DNA of 64,000 nucleotides from an uncultured Selenomonadales bacterium (GCA_947307055.1 CAMZHX010000011.1:18398-82397), one strand, 5' to 3'. Positions 29,823 to 38,941 are shown, counted from the stretch's first letter. Numbers and translations are program-made. Notes: generated from the letters alone by a model not told the origin.

Positions 29823-31115
29823 ATGCAAAGTATTGACATCACCGACAAGATTAAAAATTTTATCCGATACGGCTTAGCGGTCGTGATTGTGCTGGCGTCG
29901 GTTATCGGTTATGCCGAGTACAAATATTGGCACAAAGACGAAGTCATTCAGCTCGACGACGCCAAAGTTGCGGGAACTATGGTTTCAGTGCGCGTTTTGG
30001 CGAGCGGCAAGGTCAAGGAACTTTTATTCGAGGACGGAGCCGAAGTCAAAGCGGGCGATGTGATTGCGCGTTTGGAAGTCGCCATAACCGAGGAAGAAAT
30101 TCAGCAGTTGGAAAACACGGTTCAACTTGCGCGGGATAATTACAACAATTTAGCTGCGGGGCAATGGGTCAAAGTTCCAGTCCAGCGCGAACGAGTTATC
30201 ACGCCGCCGCCGACCGTAAATTATTCGGGTTCATCGGGAAATTTGGCGAAGTTGGAGGAGCGCGCAAATCGCATGGCGGAATTGTTCGAGATGGGAGCAG
30301 TCAGCGCGGTTCAAAGAGACGCCGCCCGCCGAGCTTATGAAAGTGCGCTTGCCGAATCCCAATCGGCGTCCTATTCCTACGCCGAGCCGACCGTCGAATA
30401 CTACACCGAGTACGTTGACGAGTTCAGAGAGACGCCGCCCGAAGTTTTAGCGGGAGCCGACCAAGCTATCAAGCAGGCCGAATTGTCATTGAACGTCGCC
30501 AAGCAAGAGGCTCGCGAGACCGATGTTATTGCGCCGGTCAGCGGGACGATTTATTACGGCGTCGAGGTCGAGGAAGAAATTGTTGCGGGCGATAGCGTTT
30601 CGAGAATCGGCGACAGTCGCGAACTTTGGCTTGAAGTCGAGGTCCCGGAGGAGATTTTCAATAAAATTCCGCTCGGCAAGCTCGTAACCTATTCGATTGA
30701 CGGCAAGGAACTTTCCGGCACGGTCATTGAGAAAATCAAGCCGAATGTTACAGAGCCTGAAGAGCCGCCCGAACCTATGGAGTTGCCCGAAATCCCGACG
30801 ACCGAAAATGCGCCGCCGCCCTTAATCGAAGAAAATCCGCCAGCCGAAAATCAAACTTCGCCCGCTGAAAATCCTCAAGCCGTCAAAGCCGAAACGCAAG
30901 TCATCAACGCCGAAAATCCTAACGACAAAATCAAAGCGATAATCGACAAGCACAGGAAAAGTAAAGCTCCGACGCCTCAACCGCCGAAAATCCCCGACGA
31001 GTTCGCCGAACAACAAAAGCCTAACGACAAGTTCATCATAAAAATTTCGATACCGACCGACCGCGATTTTGACTTGCGCCCGAATACCAAAACGACCGTC
31101 AAAATTAAATTGTGA
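29823..31115 (+). CDS. HlyD/EmrA-type membrane fusion protein
   Basis: 430 residues from ATG 29823, which has GGGAG upstream. One membrane helix (about residues 15-33) anchors it in the inner membrane. A split biotinyl-lipoyl-like domain has halves near 50-90 and 235-265. Between them lies a coiled-coil hairpin (about 90-230). Residues about 300-380 form a Pro/Glu-rich insertion inside the C-terminal beta domain, which is unusual. Such proteins bridge an inner-membrane exporter to an outer-membrane channel. No ABC, MFS or TolC gene adjoins it. It could serve type I export of the giant proteins or the RND pump at 49578, but the sequence does not say which. Confidence 0.75.
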   Translation: MQSIDITDKIKNFIRYGLAVVIVLASVIGYAEYKYWHKDEVIQLDDAKVAGTMVSVRVLASGKVKELLFEDGAEVKAGDVIARLEVAITEEEIQQLENTVQLARDNYNNLAAGQWVKVPVQRERVITPPPTVNYSGSSGNLAKLEERANRMAELFEMGAVSAVQRDAARRAYESALAESQSASYSYAEPTVEYYTEYVDEFRETPPEVLAGADQAIKQAELSLNVAKQEARETDVIAPVSGTIYYGVEVEEEIVAGDSVSRIGDSRELWLEVEVPEEIFNKIPLGKLVTYSIDGKELSGTVIEKIKPNVTEPEEPPEPMELPEIPTTENAPPPLIEENPPAENQTSPAENPQAVKAETQVINAENPNDKIKAIIDKHRKSKAPTPQPPKIPDEFAEQQKPNDKFIIKISIPTDRDFDLRPNTKTTVKIKL

Positions 31116-31182
31116 CTTGGTTCGCGGTGGCACGGCGCGTACATTGTTTGCTACTTTTTAAAAGTAGGCAGGAAAATTCCAG

Positions 31183-31215
31183 CCTCGTATCGAATAATAC
31201 GGGGCATTTTGTTTT
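31183..31215 (+). terminator. hairpin with T-rich tail before the trpB leader
   Basis: CCTCGTAT pairs with ATACGGGG (31183-31204), followed by CATTTTGTTTT. It could end the HlyD transcript or act as an attenuator of trpB. Confidence 0.55.
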
Positions 31216-31229
31216 AGGAGGTTTTTTCT

Positions 31230-31304
31230 ATGAAGTACCAAACCTACTCTAAAAAATATTCGACGTGGGGTGCTTCGGCACCCGAAAATTTCTGGCAAAA
31301 CTAA
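31230..31304 (+). CDS. possible trp leader peptide
   Basis: A 24-residue reading frame starting at ATG 31230 with AGGAGG nine bases upstream. It ends TAA 31302-31304. It contains two tryptophans (residues 13 and 22). Its first ten residues match the start of TrpB at seven positions ([10 protein letters not shown] against [10 protein letters not shown]), so it may be a partial duplication of the trpB 5-prime end. A very stable hairpin, GGGTGC-TTCG-GCACCC (31268-31283), covers the first Trp region. It could be a translated attenuator or a remnant. Confidence 0.45.
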   Translation: MKYQTYSKKYSTWGASAPENFWQN

Positions 31305-31341
31305 TCGAGACGCGAAATATTTTTTACCTGGAGGTTTCAAA

Positions 31342-32562
31342 ATGGACTACTCGACTTATCTTAAAAAATATCCTTCAGAAGATGGCTTTTTCGGGAAATA
31401 CGGCGGCGCGTACTTGCCTCCGCAACTCGTCCCCGCTATGGAGGAAATTACGCAGGCTTACTTGACGATTTGCCATTCGTCGCAATTTATTAACGAGCTG
31501 CGCCGCATTCGTCGCGAGTTTCAAGGCCGTCCTACGCCGGTTTATCATTGCGAAAATCTCAGCCGCAAACTTGGCAACTGCCAAATTTATCTCAAGCGCG
31601 AGGATTTGAATCACTCTGGCGCGCACAAACTTAATCACTGCATGGGCGAAGGTCTTTTGGCGAAGTTCATGGGCAAGAAGCGGATTATTGCCGAGACAGG
31701 CGCAGGTCAACATGGCGTCGCGCTAGCTACTGCTGCGGCATTTTTCGGGCTTGAGTGTACAATTTACATGGGCGAGGTCGACATTGCCAAACAAGCTCCG
31801 AACGTCGCGCGAATGAAAGTTTTGGGCGCGAATGTTGTTTCAGTCGACAGGGGCGCGAAGACTTTAAAAGAGGCCGTCGACGCCGCGTTTGAGGATTACC
31901 TTGAGAACTACAAGGAAACGATTTATTGCATAGGCTCGGTTGTGGGTCCGCATCCTTTCCCGATGATGGTTCGCGATTTTCAATACGTCGTCGGCGAAGA
32001 GGCTCGCGAGCAATTCAAAGAGATGACGGGATTGTTGCCTGATGTCGTGACGGCTTGTGTAGGCGGCGGCTCTAATTCGATTGGATTTTTCCTGCCGTTC
32101 ATAAATGACCCGGTTGAGATTGTCGGCGTTGAACCATTAGGGCGCGGTAAAAATCTTGGCGACCATGCCGCCTCGATGAGTTACGGCTCGGAAGGCGTCA
32201 TGCATGGATTCAATTCGATTATGCTGAAAAATTCTGACGGCGAGCCCGCGCCGGTTTACTCAATCGCGAGCGGTCTTGATTATCCGAGCGTCGGTCCCGA
32301 ACATGCATTTTTGCGCGAGATTGGGCGCGTGAAATACGAGGTCGCGACTGATTTGGAAGCGGTCGACGCATTTTTCAAGCTCAGCCGCTACGAGGGGATT
32401 ATACCTGCGCTTGAGAGTTCGCACGCGGTCGCCTACGCCATGAAGCTTGCTAAGGAAATGGGCAAGGGCTCGATTTTGGTAAATTTGAGTGGGCGCGGCG
32501 ATAAGGATTTGGATTACGTGATTGAGCATTACGGCTACGGAGAAAATTTTAAGGATTTTTGA
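31342..32562 (+). CDS. trpB: tryptophan synthase beta chain
   Basis: 406 residues, of normal TrpB1 length. ATG 31342 has GGAGG upstream and gives the family-typical start. It joins indole to serine, using pyridoxal phosphate bound by Lys96 in [16 protein letters not shown] near residue 118 and the GGGSNS phosphate-binding loop near 235 are present. No trpA or other trp gene adjoins it, so it may work with a distant alpha chain or salvage indole. The next gene starts four bases after its stop. Confidence 0.92.
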   Translation: MDYSTYLKKYPSEDGFFGKYGGAYLPPQLVPAMEEITQAYLTICHSSQFINELRRIRREFQGRPTPVYHCENLSRKLGNCQIYLKREDLNHSGAHKLNHCMGEGLLAKFMGKKRIIAETGAGQHGVALATAAAFFGLECTIYMGEVDIAKQAPNVARMKVLGANVVSVDRGAKTLKEAVDAAFEDYLENYKETIYCIGSVVGPHPFPMMVRDFQYVVGEEAREQFKEMTGLLPDVVTACVGGGSNSIGFFLPFINDPVEIVGVEPLGRGKNLGDHAASMSYGSEGVMHGFNSIMLKNSDGEPAPVYSIASGLDYPSVGPEHAFLREIGRVKYEVATDLEAVDAFFKLSRYEGIIPALESSHAVAYAMKLAKEMGKGSILVNLSGRGDKDLDYVIEHYGYGENFKDF

Positions 32563-32565
32563 CAC

Positions 32566-33153
32566 ATGGAGCAAATTTCGCAAGCTTTTTTGACATTTAT
32601 TGATTCGTGGGGTTATTTTGCCGTTGCGATTTTGATGGCTATGGAAAATGCGTGTATTCCGGTTCCGAGCGAATTGATTTTAGGATTTGCGGGTTATTTG
32701 GTGAGCGCGGAGCGTATGACATTTACGGGCGCGATGATTGCGGGCATGATTGGCGGCATGGCGGGCTCGATTTTTGCGTATATTGTGGGCGCGACGGGTG
32801 GCAGACGTTTCGTTGACAAATACGGCAAATACTTTTTTATTAAGAAGTCGCACGTTGATATGGCGCAGAATTGGTTTGACAAATACGGTATCCGCGCAGT
32901 TTTTTTCAGTCGCATGTTGCCTGTTATCCGGACGTTTATTTCATTGCCGGCAGGTTTTGCGAAAGTTAAATTTCCGGCGTTTTTATTCTACACGTTTGCT
33001 GGCTCGCTACCATGGACGGCGTTAATTTTATATGCGGGCGTTTTACTCGGCGATAATTGGGAATATTTATTGGAAATCGGACATAAATTCAGCGCGGCAT
33101 TTATCGTAGTCAGCATTTTAATAATTGCGTGGCTTTATTTCAGGAAAAAATGA
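32566..33153 (+). CDS. DedA-family membrane protein
   Basis: 195 residues with the DedA/VTT fold: an ENACIPVPSE re-entrant segment near residue 27, and GxxxGRR and SRMLPVIRTFISLPAG (about 117-132). Four to five hydrophobic segments follow the usual pattern. DedA proteins are undecaprenyl- or phospholipid-translocase-like inner-membrane proteins. It lies three bases after trpB, so co-expression is likely although no functional tie is known. A terminator follows. Confidence 0.85.
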   Translation: MEQISQAFLTFIDSWGYFAVAILMAMENACIPVPSELILGFAGYLVSAERMTFTGAMIAGMIGGMAGSIFAYIVGATGGRRFVDKYGKYFFIKKSHVDMAQNWFDKYGIRAVFFSRMLPVIRTFISLPAGFAKVKFPAFLFYTFAGSLPWTALILYAGVLLGDNWEYLLEIGHKFSAAFIVVSILIIAWLYFRKK

Positions 33154-33172
33154 CAATCGGATAAAAAAAATT

Positions 33173-33205
33173 AACTCCTTCGGCACGAGTCGAGGGAGTT
33201 TTTTT
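33173..33205 (+). terminator. intrinsic terminator after dedA
   Basis: AACTCC pairs with GGGAGTT, followed by a run of seven T. The rest of the 184-base gap before the next gene holds a 20-bp direct repeat next to its ribosome-binding site. Confidence 0.8.
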
Positions 33206-33337
33206 GCAGGAATTTTCCGTTGCAAAAAGAATTTTATCGGGGAAGTAATGATACAAGCAGTCTCGATTATTAAAACACACGCCAAAATTTAAATCAACGT
33301 CACTTTTCCGATATTCTAATCACTTTTCGGAGGAAAA

Positions 33338-34198
33338 ATGATATTATCAAGCCTAATCGCGTTATATCAGCTAATCGATACCTACATCCGCCTTTTAGCG
33401 TTTAAAAAAAGTGTTTCAGAAGAATTAGAGCGGCGATTATTGCTCGAATCGCTAATTTGGAGTATTGCGAGCGTATTTTTGTACACTTTTTTATTTAAAA
33501 TCTTCGGAATCCAAGCCGCAACTTATAAATTTGTCATGATGCTGGGTTGGTTGCCCTACTTTTTAATATTTTTGCGGAAAATATCGGGATTTCTCAAGCA
33601 TATATTTGTTTTAGGAATGGGAGCAATTTTTTCGCTGACTCAACATACAATCGCCACGACAATAATATTAAAACTCGATTTAAAAAGCGAATATGATATA
33701 ATTTTAATGGAATCGGCTGTATATTTGCTATTATTTGCGATTTTTTTACCGATAGCCCGAAAATATTTTACAAATTTACTGCCGAGCCGCGAATTTTTCG
33801 AGTTACGACCGATAGGAATTTATATAGCAATTTTGCCGCTTTTAATTGTATCAGCGAATCTTTTTAGAATTGCCGATGATGTTTTAGTTCATTCAGACGT
33901 TGAAAGAATATCTCGAATTTATTTACCAGTGGTATTTTTCTTTTTCTATCGCTATATTTTATCGGCGGCGAAACATTTTTACGATTTACAACGATTAGAG
34001 CGAAATAAAGCACTTTTGGAAGAGAAATTGGAGCTTTTAAAGGAATATCATGCATTATCGGAAGAAAATCAGAAGAAAATATCAGTAATGCGGCATGATT
34101 TGCGGCACAGTTACAATTTAATTTACGCGATGTTGGAAAATGGCGACGTTGAAACGGCGCGAGAACATATAAGGAAGCAAAAAGAATGCTTGAAATAA
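33338..34198 (+). CDS. membrane histidine kinase half: sensor and phosphoacceptor, no ATPase domain
   Basis: 286 residues with GGAGGAAAA before ATG 33338. Five to six hydrophobic helices (residues about 1-215) are followed by a coiled segment and a GHKL-type dimerisation segment, MRHDLRHSYN. Its His253 is the expected phosphoacceptor. The protein ends 32 residues later, without any N-box or G-box. The next gene is a paralogue with the opposite set of parts and overlaps it by 13 bases. It may be a working partner in trans, or a truncated kinase. Confidence 0.75.
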   Translation: MILSSLIALYQLIDTYIRLLAFKKSVSEELERRLLLESLIWSIASVFLYTFLFKIFGIQAATYKFVMMLGWLPYFLIFLRKISGFLKHIFVLGMGAIFSLTQHTIATTIILKLDLKSEYDIILMESAVYLLLFAIFLPIARKYFTNLLPSREFFELRPIGIYIAILPLLIVSANLFRIADDVLVHSDVERISRIYLPVVFFFFYRYILSAAKHFYDLQRLERNKALLEEKLELLKEYHALSEENQKKISVMRHDLRHSYNLIYAMLENGDVETAREHIRKQKECLK

Positions 34199-35508
34199 TA
34201 TTGGCATTGGAAATGACATTGGCGCAAATATCGGGCGCATATTTAAGATATTTACCATTTAGCAGCGAAATATCGGAAAAACAATTATCCGCGCTGAAAA
34301 AATGGATAATTTTATGGAGTTTTGTAGATTTCGGGCTGAATTTATTGATATTTTCGGACGGATTGAGCTATCAGACATATAAAATAGCGTTATTAGGGGG
34401 TTGGTGGCCCTATTTTTTAATCTCGGCGAAAATAATCGGGAAAATGTTTAAGCAACTATTTGCGTTTGGAATGGAAGGTTTATGGGTTTTTATGCTCCAT
34501 GCGTTCGCGGGAATGGGCGTTGCATTTATACACGGGCAAATGTCGGAAGAATTTTTATCGCTACAACTGATGATATATTTGCTACTTTTTGCGGGATTAT
34601 TGCGGATTGAGCAGAAATTTTTTACAAAATTGCTCCCAACAAATAAATTTTTTGAAGATAAAGCATTAAAATGGGCGATTTCGATATTACCACTCGCAAT
34701 TTTCATAGGAACAATAATTCCTGTAATGGAAATTACATTTTTGCAGACGTGGACGGACAGGTTACAACGATTATTTTTTCCGATATTTTTCTTGCTGATA
34801 TATCGTTTAATGAGTATAACGACGCAACAATTTGAAGAAAAACGGCTCAAGGAGCAAAACAATTTGATTTTAGTGCGGCAAATGACTTCGTTATCGGAAA
34901 ATAATTTGTTAATAGAAAAAAATCAGCGCGAAATGACCGAATTGAGAAAAAATCTGTCAGAAAATTATTTGGAGCTAGAAAAATTGATAAACGCGGGGCA
35001 AATATCAGCGGCAATGGAATTTATTTCGCGGCAAGTTGAAATATTGGATTCGACGCGTATAAAAAAATTCAGCAAATTACCGTTGATAAATGCGGCAATT
35101 TCAATATATTTTCGGCGTGCAGAGTCATTAGGAATAAAATTTTTGCATAAAATAGATTTACCAGAAGAATTATCGACTGATGAGAGCGATTTAGCGGTTT
35201 TAGTGAGCAATTTGTTGGAAAATGCAATAGAGGCAAGTTTGAAGCAAAAAAATCCCTCCGAACGAGATATTTCAATAATATTACGCAATATCAAGGGACA
35301 AAATGTATTGGAAATAGGAAATAAATACGATTTCCCGATAAAATTGGGCGAAAATGGCTTACCTTACACGACTAAAATAGGTCACGGGCTCGGAATGAAT
35401 TCATTAGAAATTTTCGCGAAAAAGTATAATGCCTTCGTTGATTTCAGTCATGAAAACGGTTTTGTGCAATTAAATTTATATTGGAATGATTATTTATGGG
35501 CAAAATAA
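34186..35508 (+). CDS. GHKL sensor kinase with ATPase domain but no phosphoacceptor His
   Basis: A 440-residue paralogue of the preceding protein, with the same multi-helix sensor (about 1-215) and coiled segment. At the dimerisation site it reads LRKNLSENY, with Lys255 where the first protein has His253. The ATPase domain looks complete: N-box SNLLENAIEA (341-350) and G-box GHGLGMNS (399-406). It could phosphorylate the neighbour His in a heterodimer. It ends convergently with the response regulator, the two coding regions overlapping by 19 bases. Confidence 0.8.
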   Translation: MLEIILALEMTLAQISGAYLRYLPFSSEISEKQLSALKKWIILWSFVDFGLNLLIFSDGLSYQTYKIALLGGWWPYFLISAKIIGKMFKQLFAFGMEGLWVFMLHAFAGMGVAFIHGQMSEEFLSLQLMIYLLLFAGLLRIEQKFFTKLLPTNKFFEDKALKWAISILPLAIFIGTIIPVMEITFLQTWTDRLQRLFFPIFFLLIYRLMSITTQQFEEKRLKEQNNLILVRQMTSLSENNLLIEKNQREMTELRKNLSENYLELEKLINAGQISAAMEFISRQVEILDSTRIKKFSKLPLINAAISIYFRRAESLGIKFLHKIDLPEELSTDESDLAVLVSNLLENAIEASLKQKNPSERDISIILRNIKGQNVLEIGNKYDFPIKLGENGLPYTTKIGHGLGMNSLEIFAKKYNAFVDFSHENGFVQLNLYWNDYLWAK

Positions 35509-36488
35509 CGCATGAATTTAACTTTAACTTCCTTTTTCTTGCGCTGACTAATTGGAATTGAAGTCCCGTCCATTAAAATAAAGTCGTCGGGCTCCATCGA
35601 TTTTATATAGTCCATATTAACAATAATTCTGTGATAACACTCCAAAAAACGTTCGTCCGCAAGCAAAATCGGCTGAATTTCGGAATAATTATTTGCCGTG
35701 ACGAATTTTTTGCCGTCGGCGAGGTAAACGCAAAGTCTGTGTCGGTAATCAATATCGATGTATAAAATATTGCGATTCGGGACAAAAATTTCATTTCCGC
35801 TGACGTTCAAGGCAATTTCCGGCGTGTTTTTGAAGATTTTAGGGAAAATATGCTCGAAAGTTCGCGAAAAATCGTCCTCGTGATTGGAAATCGGCTTTAA
35901 AAAGTAGCCAACAGCAAAAACTCGATAGCCATTTAAGATAAAATCATCGCTGGAAGTGAGAAAAACTATATTAACGTCGTCATCACCGCGAGCACGTATG
36001 ATTTGCGCCGCTTGAAGACCGTCAATTTCTTCCATGCGAATATCCAAAATCACGAGTTGAAATAAACCAGGCTTGAAAACATTCAAAAATTCATTCGTGT
36101 TGGAAAAAGTTTGAATCGTTACTTCGGAATAAATTTCGGGATAATTTTTTTGAATAAAACTGCGCAAATACAATTCGGCAGCATTTAATTCCGAAATTTC
36201 ATCGTCGACAATGGCAATATTCATAGAAAAATCCTCCTGAGGCTTTATAAAAATGATTTTAACGTCGAAATTAGCAATATAATCGGCGAGTTTGCGCATA
36301 TTTCCGCCGAGAATTACGACTTGATAAATTTGCGGACTAAACCAGGTCAAAAATTCATTTTTGCGTTGAAATAGTTCGATATGAATATCCGATTCGTAAT
36401 TCTGAAAATTTTCGCTGATATAATAGCGCAAAAAGGCTTCGGCGGTCTCCAATTCGATTTTTTCGTCATCGACAATGGCAATATTCAT
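35490..36488 (-). CDS. LytTR response regulator with duplicated, degenerate first receiver
   Basis: 332 residues from ATG 36488. Residues 1-88 are a truncated receiver: the DDE acidic pocket is present, but the phosphoacceptor Asp is Gly61 (VVILGGNM) and the domain stops after beta-4. Residues 89-210 are a complete receiver with Asp149 (LVILDIRM). Residues about 230-332 are a LytTR DNA-binding domain. An internal ATG at 36224 has its own AGGAGG, and that site and start duplicate those of the first receiver. A normal 244-residue regulator (35490-36224) may therefore be made as well. It is the likely partner of the split kinase. Confidence 0.8.
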   Translation of the reverse strand: MNIAIVDDEKIELETAEAFLRYYISENFQNYESDIHIELFQRKNEFLTWFSPQIYQVVILGGNMRKLADYIANFDVKIIFIKPQEDFSMNIAIVDDEISELNAAELYLRSFIQKNYPEIYSEVTIQTFSNTNEFLNVFKPGLFQLVILDIRMEEIDGLQAAQIIRARGDDDVNIVFLTSSDDFILNGYRVFAVGYFLKPISNHEDDFSRTFEHIFPKIFKNTPEIALNVSGNEIFVPNRNILYIDIDYRHRLCVYLADGKKFVTANNYSEIQPILLADERFLECYHRIIVNMDYIKSMEPDDFILMDGTSIPISQRKKKEVKVKFMRYFAHK

Positions 36489-36543
36489 AAAAAAAATCTC
36501 CTTCGCCCGTTTTGTACATTAAAACATAAAACGAAGGAGATTT
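36483..36543 (-). terminator. long hairpin serving as terminator and masking the regulator ribosome-binding site
   Basis: AAATCTCCTTCG (36494-36505) and CGAAGGAGATTT (36532-36543) are perfectly complementary over 12 bp. In minus-strand RNA a run of eight U follows. It can end the flavodoxin transcript. The GAAGGAG ribosome-binding site of the response regulator lies in the 3-prime arm, so it is masked in read-through RNA. Confidence 0.7.
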
Positions 36544-36576
36544 CTTAATCAATTTTTGGGAAAAAATAATCAGTTT

Positions 36577-37062
36577 TCAGCCGATAGGCAACGTTTTAAC
36601 CCAATCCGCTAAAATATTTTTATCAGTGCGACCGCGAAAAACTTTACCTTGAATCCAAAGCGTCGAGTCAGAACAGGAAGGTTTGAGCTGCGAAAGCGTT
36701 TCTCCAAAGCCCGAACCACCCGAAGTCGCATATAAAACAATAGTTTTTCCGCTAAAATCGTAACTTTCAAGGAAAGAATTGATAATATGCGGCGCGACAT
36801 ACCACCAAATTGGAAATCCAAGAAAAATCGTGTCGTAATCGGCAATTTTTGCGGATTTATCAGCGAGTTCGGGACGCGATTTAATATCCGCCATTTCAAC
36901 AGAACTGCGCGATTGCGAGTTGTTCCAGTTTAAATCTTTGCCCGTGTAAGGCGTGGCGGGCTTAATTTCGTAAGTGTCCGCATTGAGAATTTCCGCCAAA
37001 TCGTTGGAAAGTTTGCGCGTAGAACCGCTTGCAGAGAAAAATGCTACCAATTTTTTGCTCAT
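36577..37062 (-). CDS. flavodoxin
   Basis: 161 residues with the FMN phosphate loop SASGSTRK near residue 10, GFPIWWYVAPHIINSFL near 80-96 and TSGGSGFG near 113-120. This is a single-domain electron carrier of the flavodoxin_4 type. Its ATG overlaps the stop of the 63-residue gene upstream (ATGA), so the two are probably coupled. Partners are not identifiable here. Confidence 0.85.
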   Translation of the reverse strand: MSKKLVAFFSASGSTRKLSNDLAEILNADTYEIKPATPYTGKDLNWNNSQSRSSVEMADIKSRPELADKSAKIADYDTIFLGFPIWWYVAPHIINSFLESYDFSGKTIVLYATSGGSGFGETLSQLKPSCSDSTLWIQGKVFRGRTDKNILADWVKTLPIG

Positions 37063-37250
37063 TTTAATGCCTCCGAATCAAAATTACCTTGAAAACTTAG
37101 CCTAATGTTGTCATTTGCAACGTCTTGCCGCGAAAAATATCTAATTCCGGCTTCTGAAACGCGATTATCTGTCTTATTTTCCTCGTCGGAGGAAGGCGGC
37201 CGCTTAAAAATCTTCATAATGTCATCAAGCCGCGCGCCGTCTTCAAACAT
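37059..37250 (-). CDS. 63-residue protein of unknown function
   Basis: It starts at ATG 37250 with AGGAGGGG five bases upstream. It ends in an overlap with the flavodoxin start. The sequence is charged and without membrane segments or motifs I know. The N-terminal part (MFEDGARLDDIMKIFKR) is probably helical. Good signals on both sides suggest it is translated. It sits between cbiT and flavodoxin in an apparent operon. Confidence 0.55.
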   Translation of the reverse strand: MFEDGARLDDIMKIFKRPPSSDEENKTDNRVSEAGIRYFSRQDVANDNIRLSFQGNFDSEALK

Positions 37251-37262
37251 AATAACCCCTCC

Positions 37263-37820
37263 TCATTTTTCGCCGGTGATAATCCAAACAGGATTCAAAA
37301 CTTGATTCATATCGTGCGCTCTGATTTTTTTCAAGCGCGTAATTTGCACCTGGAACGCGTCGTATTTTATGTCGTGCGCTCTGAAATACGCAAGACCAGC
37401 CGCCGCCGTTTGAATCGTTATCGCGTTGAGAACTATTCTGCCGCTAATTTTAAGTTTTTCGCACAGGATGTCAAGAATTTTTTCGAGCTTGCCGCCACTG
37501 CCGCCGATTATCGCCGCGTCGAGTTCCGGCAAATTCTCCAAACCGTCTGGAGCCTCCGCGCAAATTATTTCGACGTTCCCAACCGAAAATTTTTCAACGT
37601 TGCGCTTGATGAGCTCTACGGCCTCCGCTTTCCTCTCGACGGCAAAAATTTTTCCGTTCGGAGCAAGCAGAGCCGCCTCAACAGAAATTGAACCCGTGCC
37701 CGCGCCCACGTCCACAACTACAGAATCAGATTTAATTCGCGCCTTCGCCAAGGTCAAAATCCTAGTCTCCTGCTTAGTCATCGGGACTTCGCCGCGAATA
37801 AATTTTTCGTCGTCAATCAC
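37263..37820 (-). CDS. cbiT: cobalt-precorrin C15-methyltransferase (decarboxylating)
   Basis: 185 residues with the SAM-dependent methyltransferase fold: RGEVPMTKQE near residue 9, DVGAGTGSISVE near 38, and IIGGSGG near 103, the CbiT-type signature. CbiT methylates C15 and decarboxylates the C12 acetate in corrin synthesis. No other cbi genes adjoin it in the window. Followed after 12 bases by the 63-residue gene. Confidence 0.85.
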   Translation of the reverse strand: MIDDEKFIRGEVPMTKQETRILTLAKARIKSDSVVVDVGAGTGSISVEAALLAPNGKIFAVERKAEAVELIKRNVEKFSVGNVEIICAEAPDGLENLPELDAAIIGGSGGKLEKILDILCEKLKISGRIVLNAITIQTAAAGLAYFRAHDIKYDAFQVQITRLKKIRAHDMNQVLNPVWIITGEK

Positions 37821-37831
37821 GCAATCGCCCC

Positions 37832-38941
37832 CTAAAGTTTTATCACAATGTTAAACCGCTTGAAAAGTTCGGCTATCGGGAACCACAGCAAACACCAGAT
37901 GATACAAAATAATGTTGCGCCGAATTCCGTCGAGATAAGCCCCTGCGTCGTGTGCCGATACAGCCACAAATAAATTCCGCCGTGTTCAGCAGATTTGGGT
38001 AGCATAGTCAAAATTGTTAGGACGAAATTGTTCGCGAAGAAAAAGAATAGCGGATTCATGCCGAGCGCGTCGAACGGTTCGGCTAATTTTTTTGCCCGCT
38101 CCGAGATTGCAAAAAGTTTCGTGAACAGCGCGAGCACTAAGAAATCGCCGCCCGCATTTATCAGCGTGTAGGGCGTCGTCCATAATTTTTTGGAGATAAT
38201 GTCGACTTGGCTCCATAAGCCGCCCGCGATTAACAGCACAATACCAAGCCCGCCCATCAGAAAAATTTTGTCACGCAAGGTGGCGTTTTCAATCAGAATT
38301 CTTCCCGCCAAATATCCGAACAAAACTGATGCTGTGGCCGAAATCGAACCGTAAAGCCCTTCGGGGTCGTGAGTCGGCGTGTAAATGTGATTCGCGCCGG
38401 GAAAAATGTAATCAACTGCGCGGCTGATATTGTCTTCAATCGCAAAGGGGTTATCGGGCGCGTAAATGTGATAGCCCAACGACGACAAAATCAAAAGTAC
38501 GAACGCCGCAATGAATATCCCAACGTCGTTTTTTATAGCCCGCACAAGCAAAACGCCGAGCAAGTAAGCAACTGCGAGCCGCTGAATTATTCCGAACAGT
38601 CGCCCATGTACAATCGCGGCGTCGAAGAAATTTCCGGCGGTGAAGTCCTCGACGAAAAGAAAATTTATTATCGACGGCAGGAAGTTCAGGAACAAGCCGA
38701 CCGCGAACATTAACGCTGTGCGCTTGAGGATTCGCCGTGTTGATAGCGGGCGTTTGGACATGGAAATTGCCGCGCCCATTGCGAAGGCGAATAGCGGCAA
38801 CGCGACATCCGGGACGGTTAGCCCTTCCCAATCAGCGTGTTTAAGTATCGAGTAAATTTTATCGGGCGGCGCGTCCAAGAACAGCATGATTATTATCGCG
38901 ATGCTGCGCAGGACGTCCAAAGAATAAATTCGTTTCGCCAT
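37832..38941 (-). CDS. HGSNAT/YeiB-like acyltransferase-family membrane protein
   Basis: About 369 residues. ATG 38941 is preferred over GTG 38947 because AAGGAG is five bases upstream. It has about ten hydrophobic segments. The SLDVLRSIAIIIMLFL opening and AMGAAISMS are typical of the DUF1624/DUF5009 heparan-glucosaminide acetyltransferase-like family. Members are thought to transfer acetyl groups across the membrane to sugars. Substrate unknown. It precedes cbiT by 11 bases. Confidence 0.7.
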   Translation of the reverse strand: MAKRIYSLDVLRSIAIIIMLFLDAPPDKIYSILKHADWEGLTVPDVALPLFAFAMGAAISMSKRPLSTRRILKRTALMFAVGLFLNFLPSIINFLFVEDFTAGNFFDAAIVHGRLFGIIQRLAVAYLLGVLLVRAIKNDVGIFIAAFVLLILSSLGYHIYAPDNPFAIEDNISRAVDYIFPGANHIYTPTHDPEGLYGSISATASVLFGYLAGRILIENATLRDKIFLMGGLGIVLLIAGGLWSQVDIISKKLWTTPYTLINAGGDFLVLALFTKLFAISERAKKLAEPFDALGMNPLFFFFANNFVLTILTMLPKSAEHGGIYLWLYRHTTQGLISTEFGATLFCIIWCLLWFPIAELFKRFNIVIKL

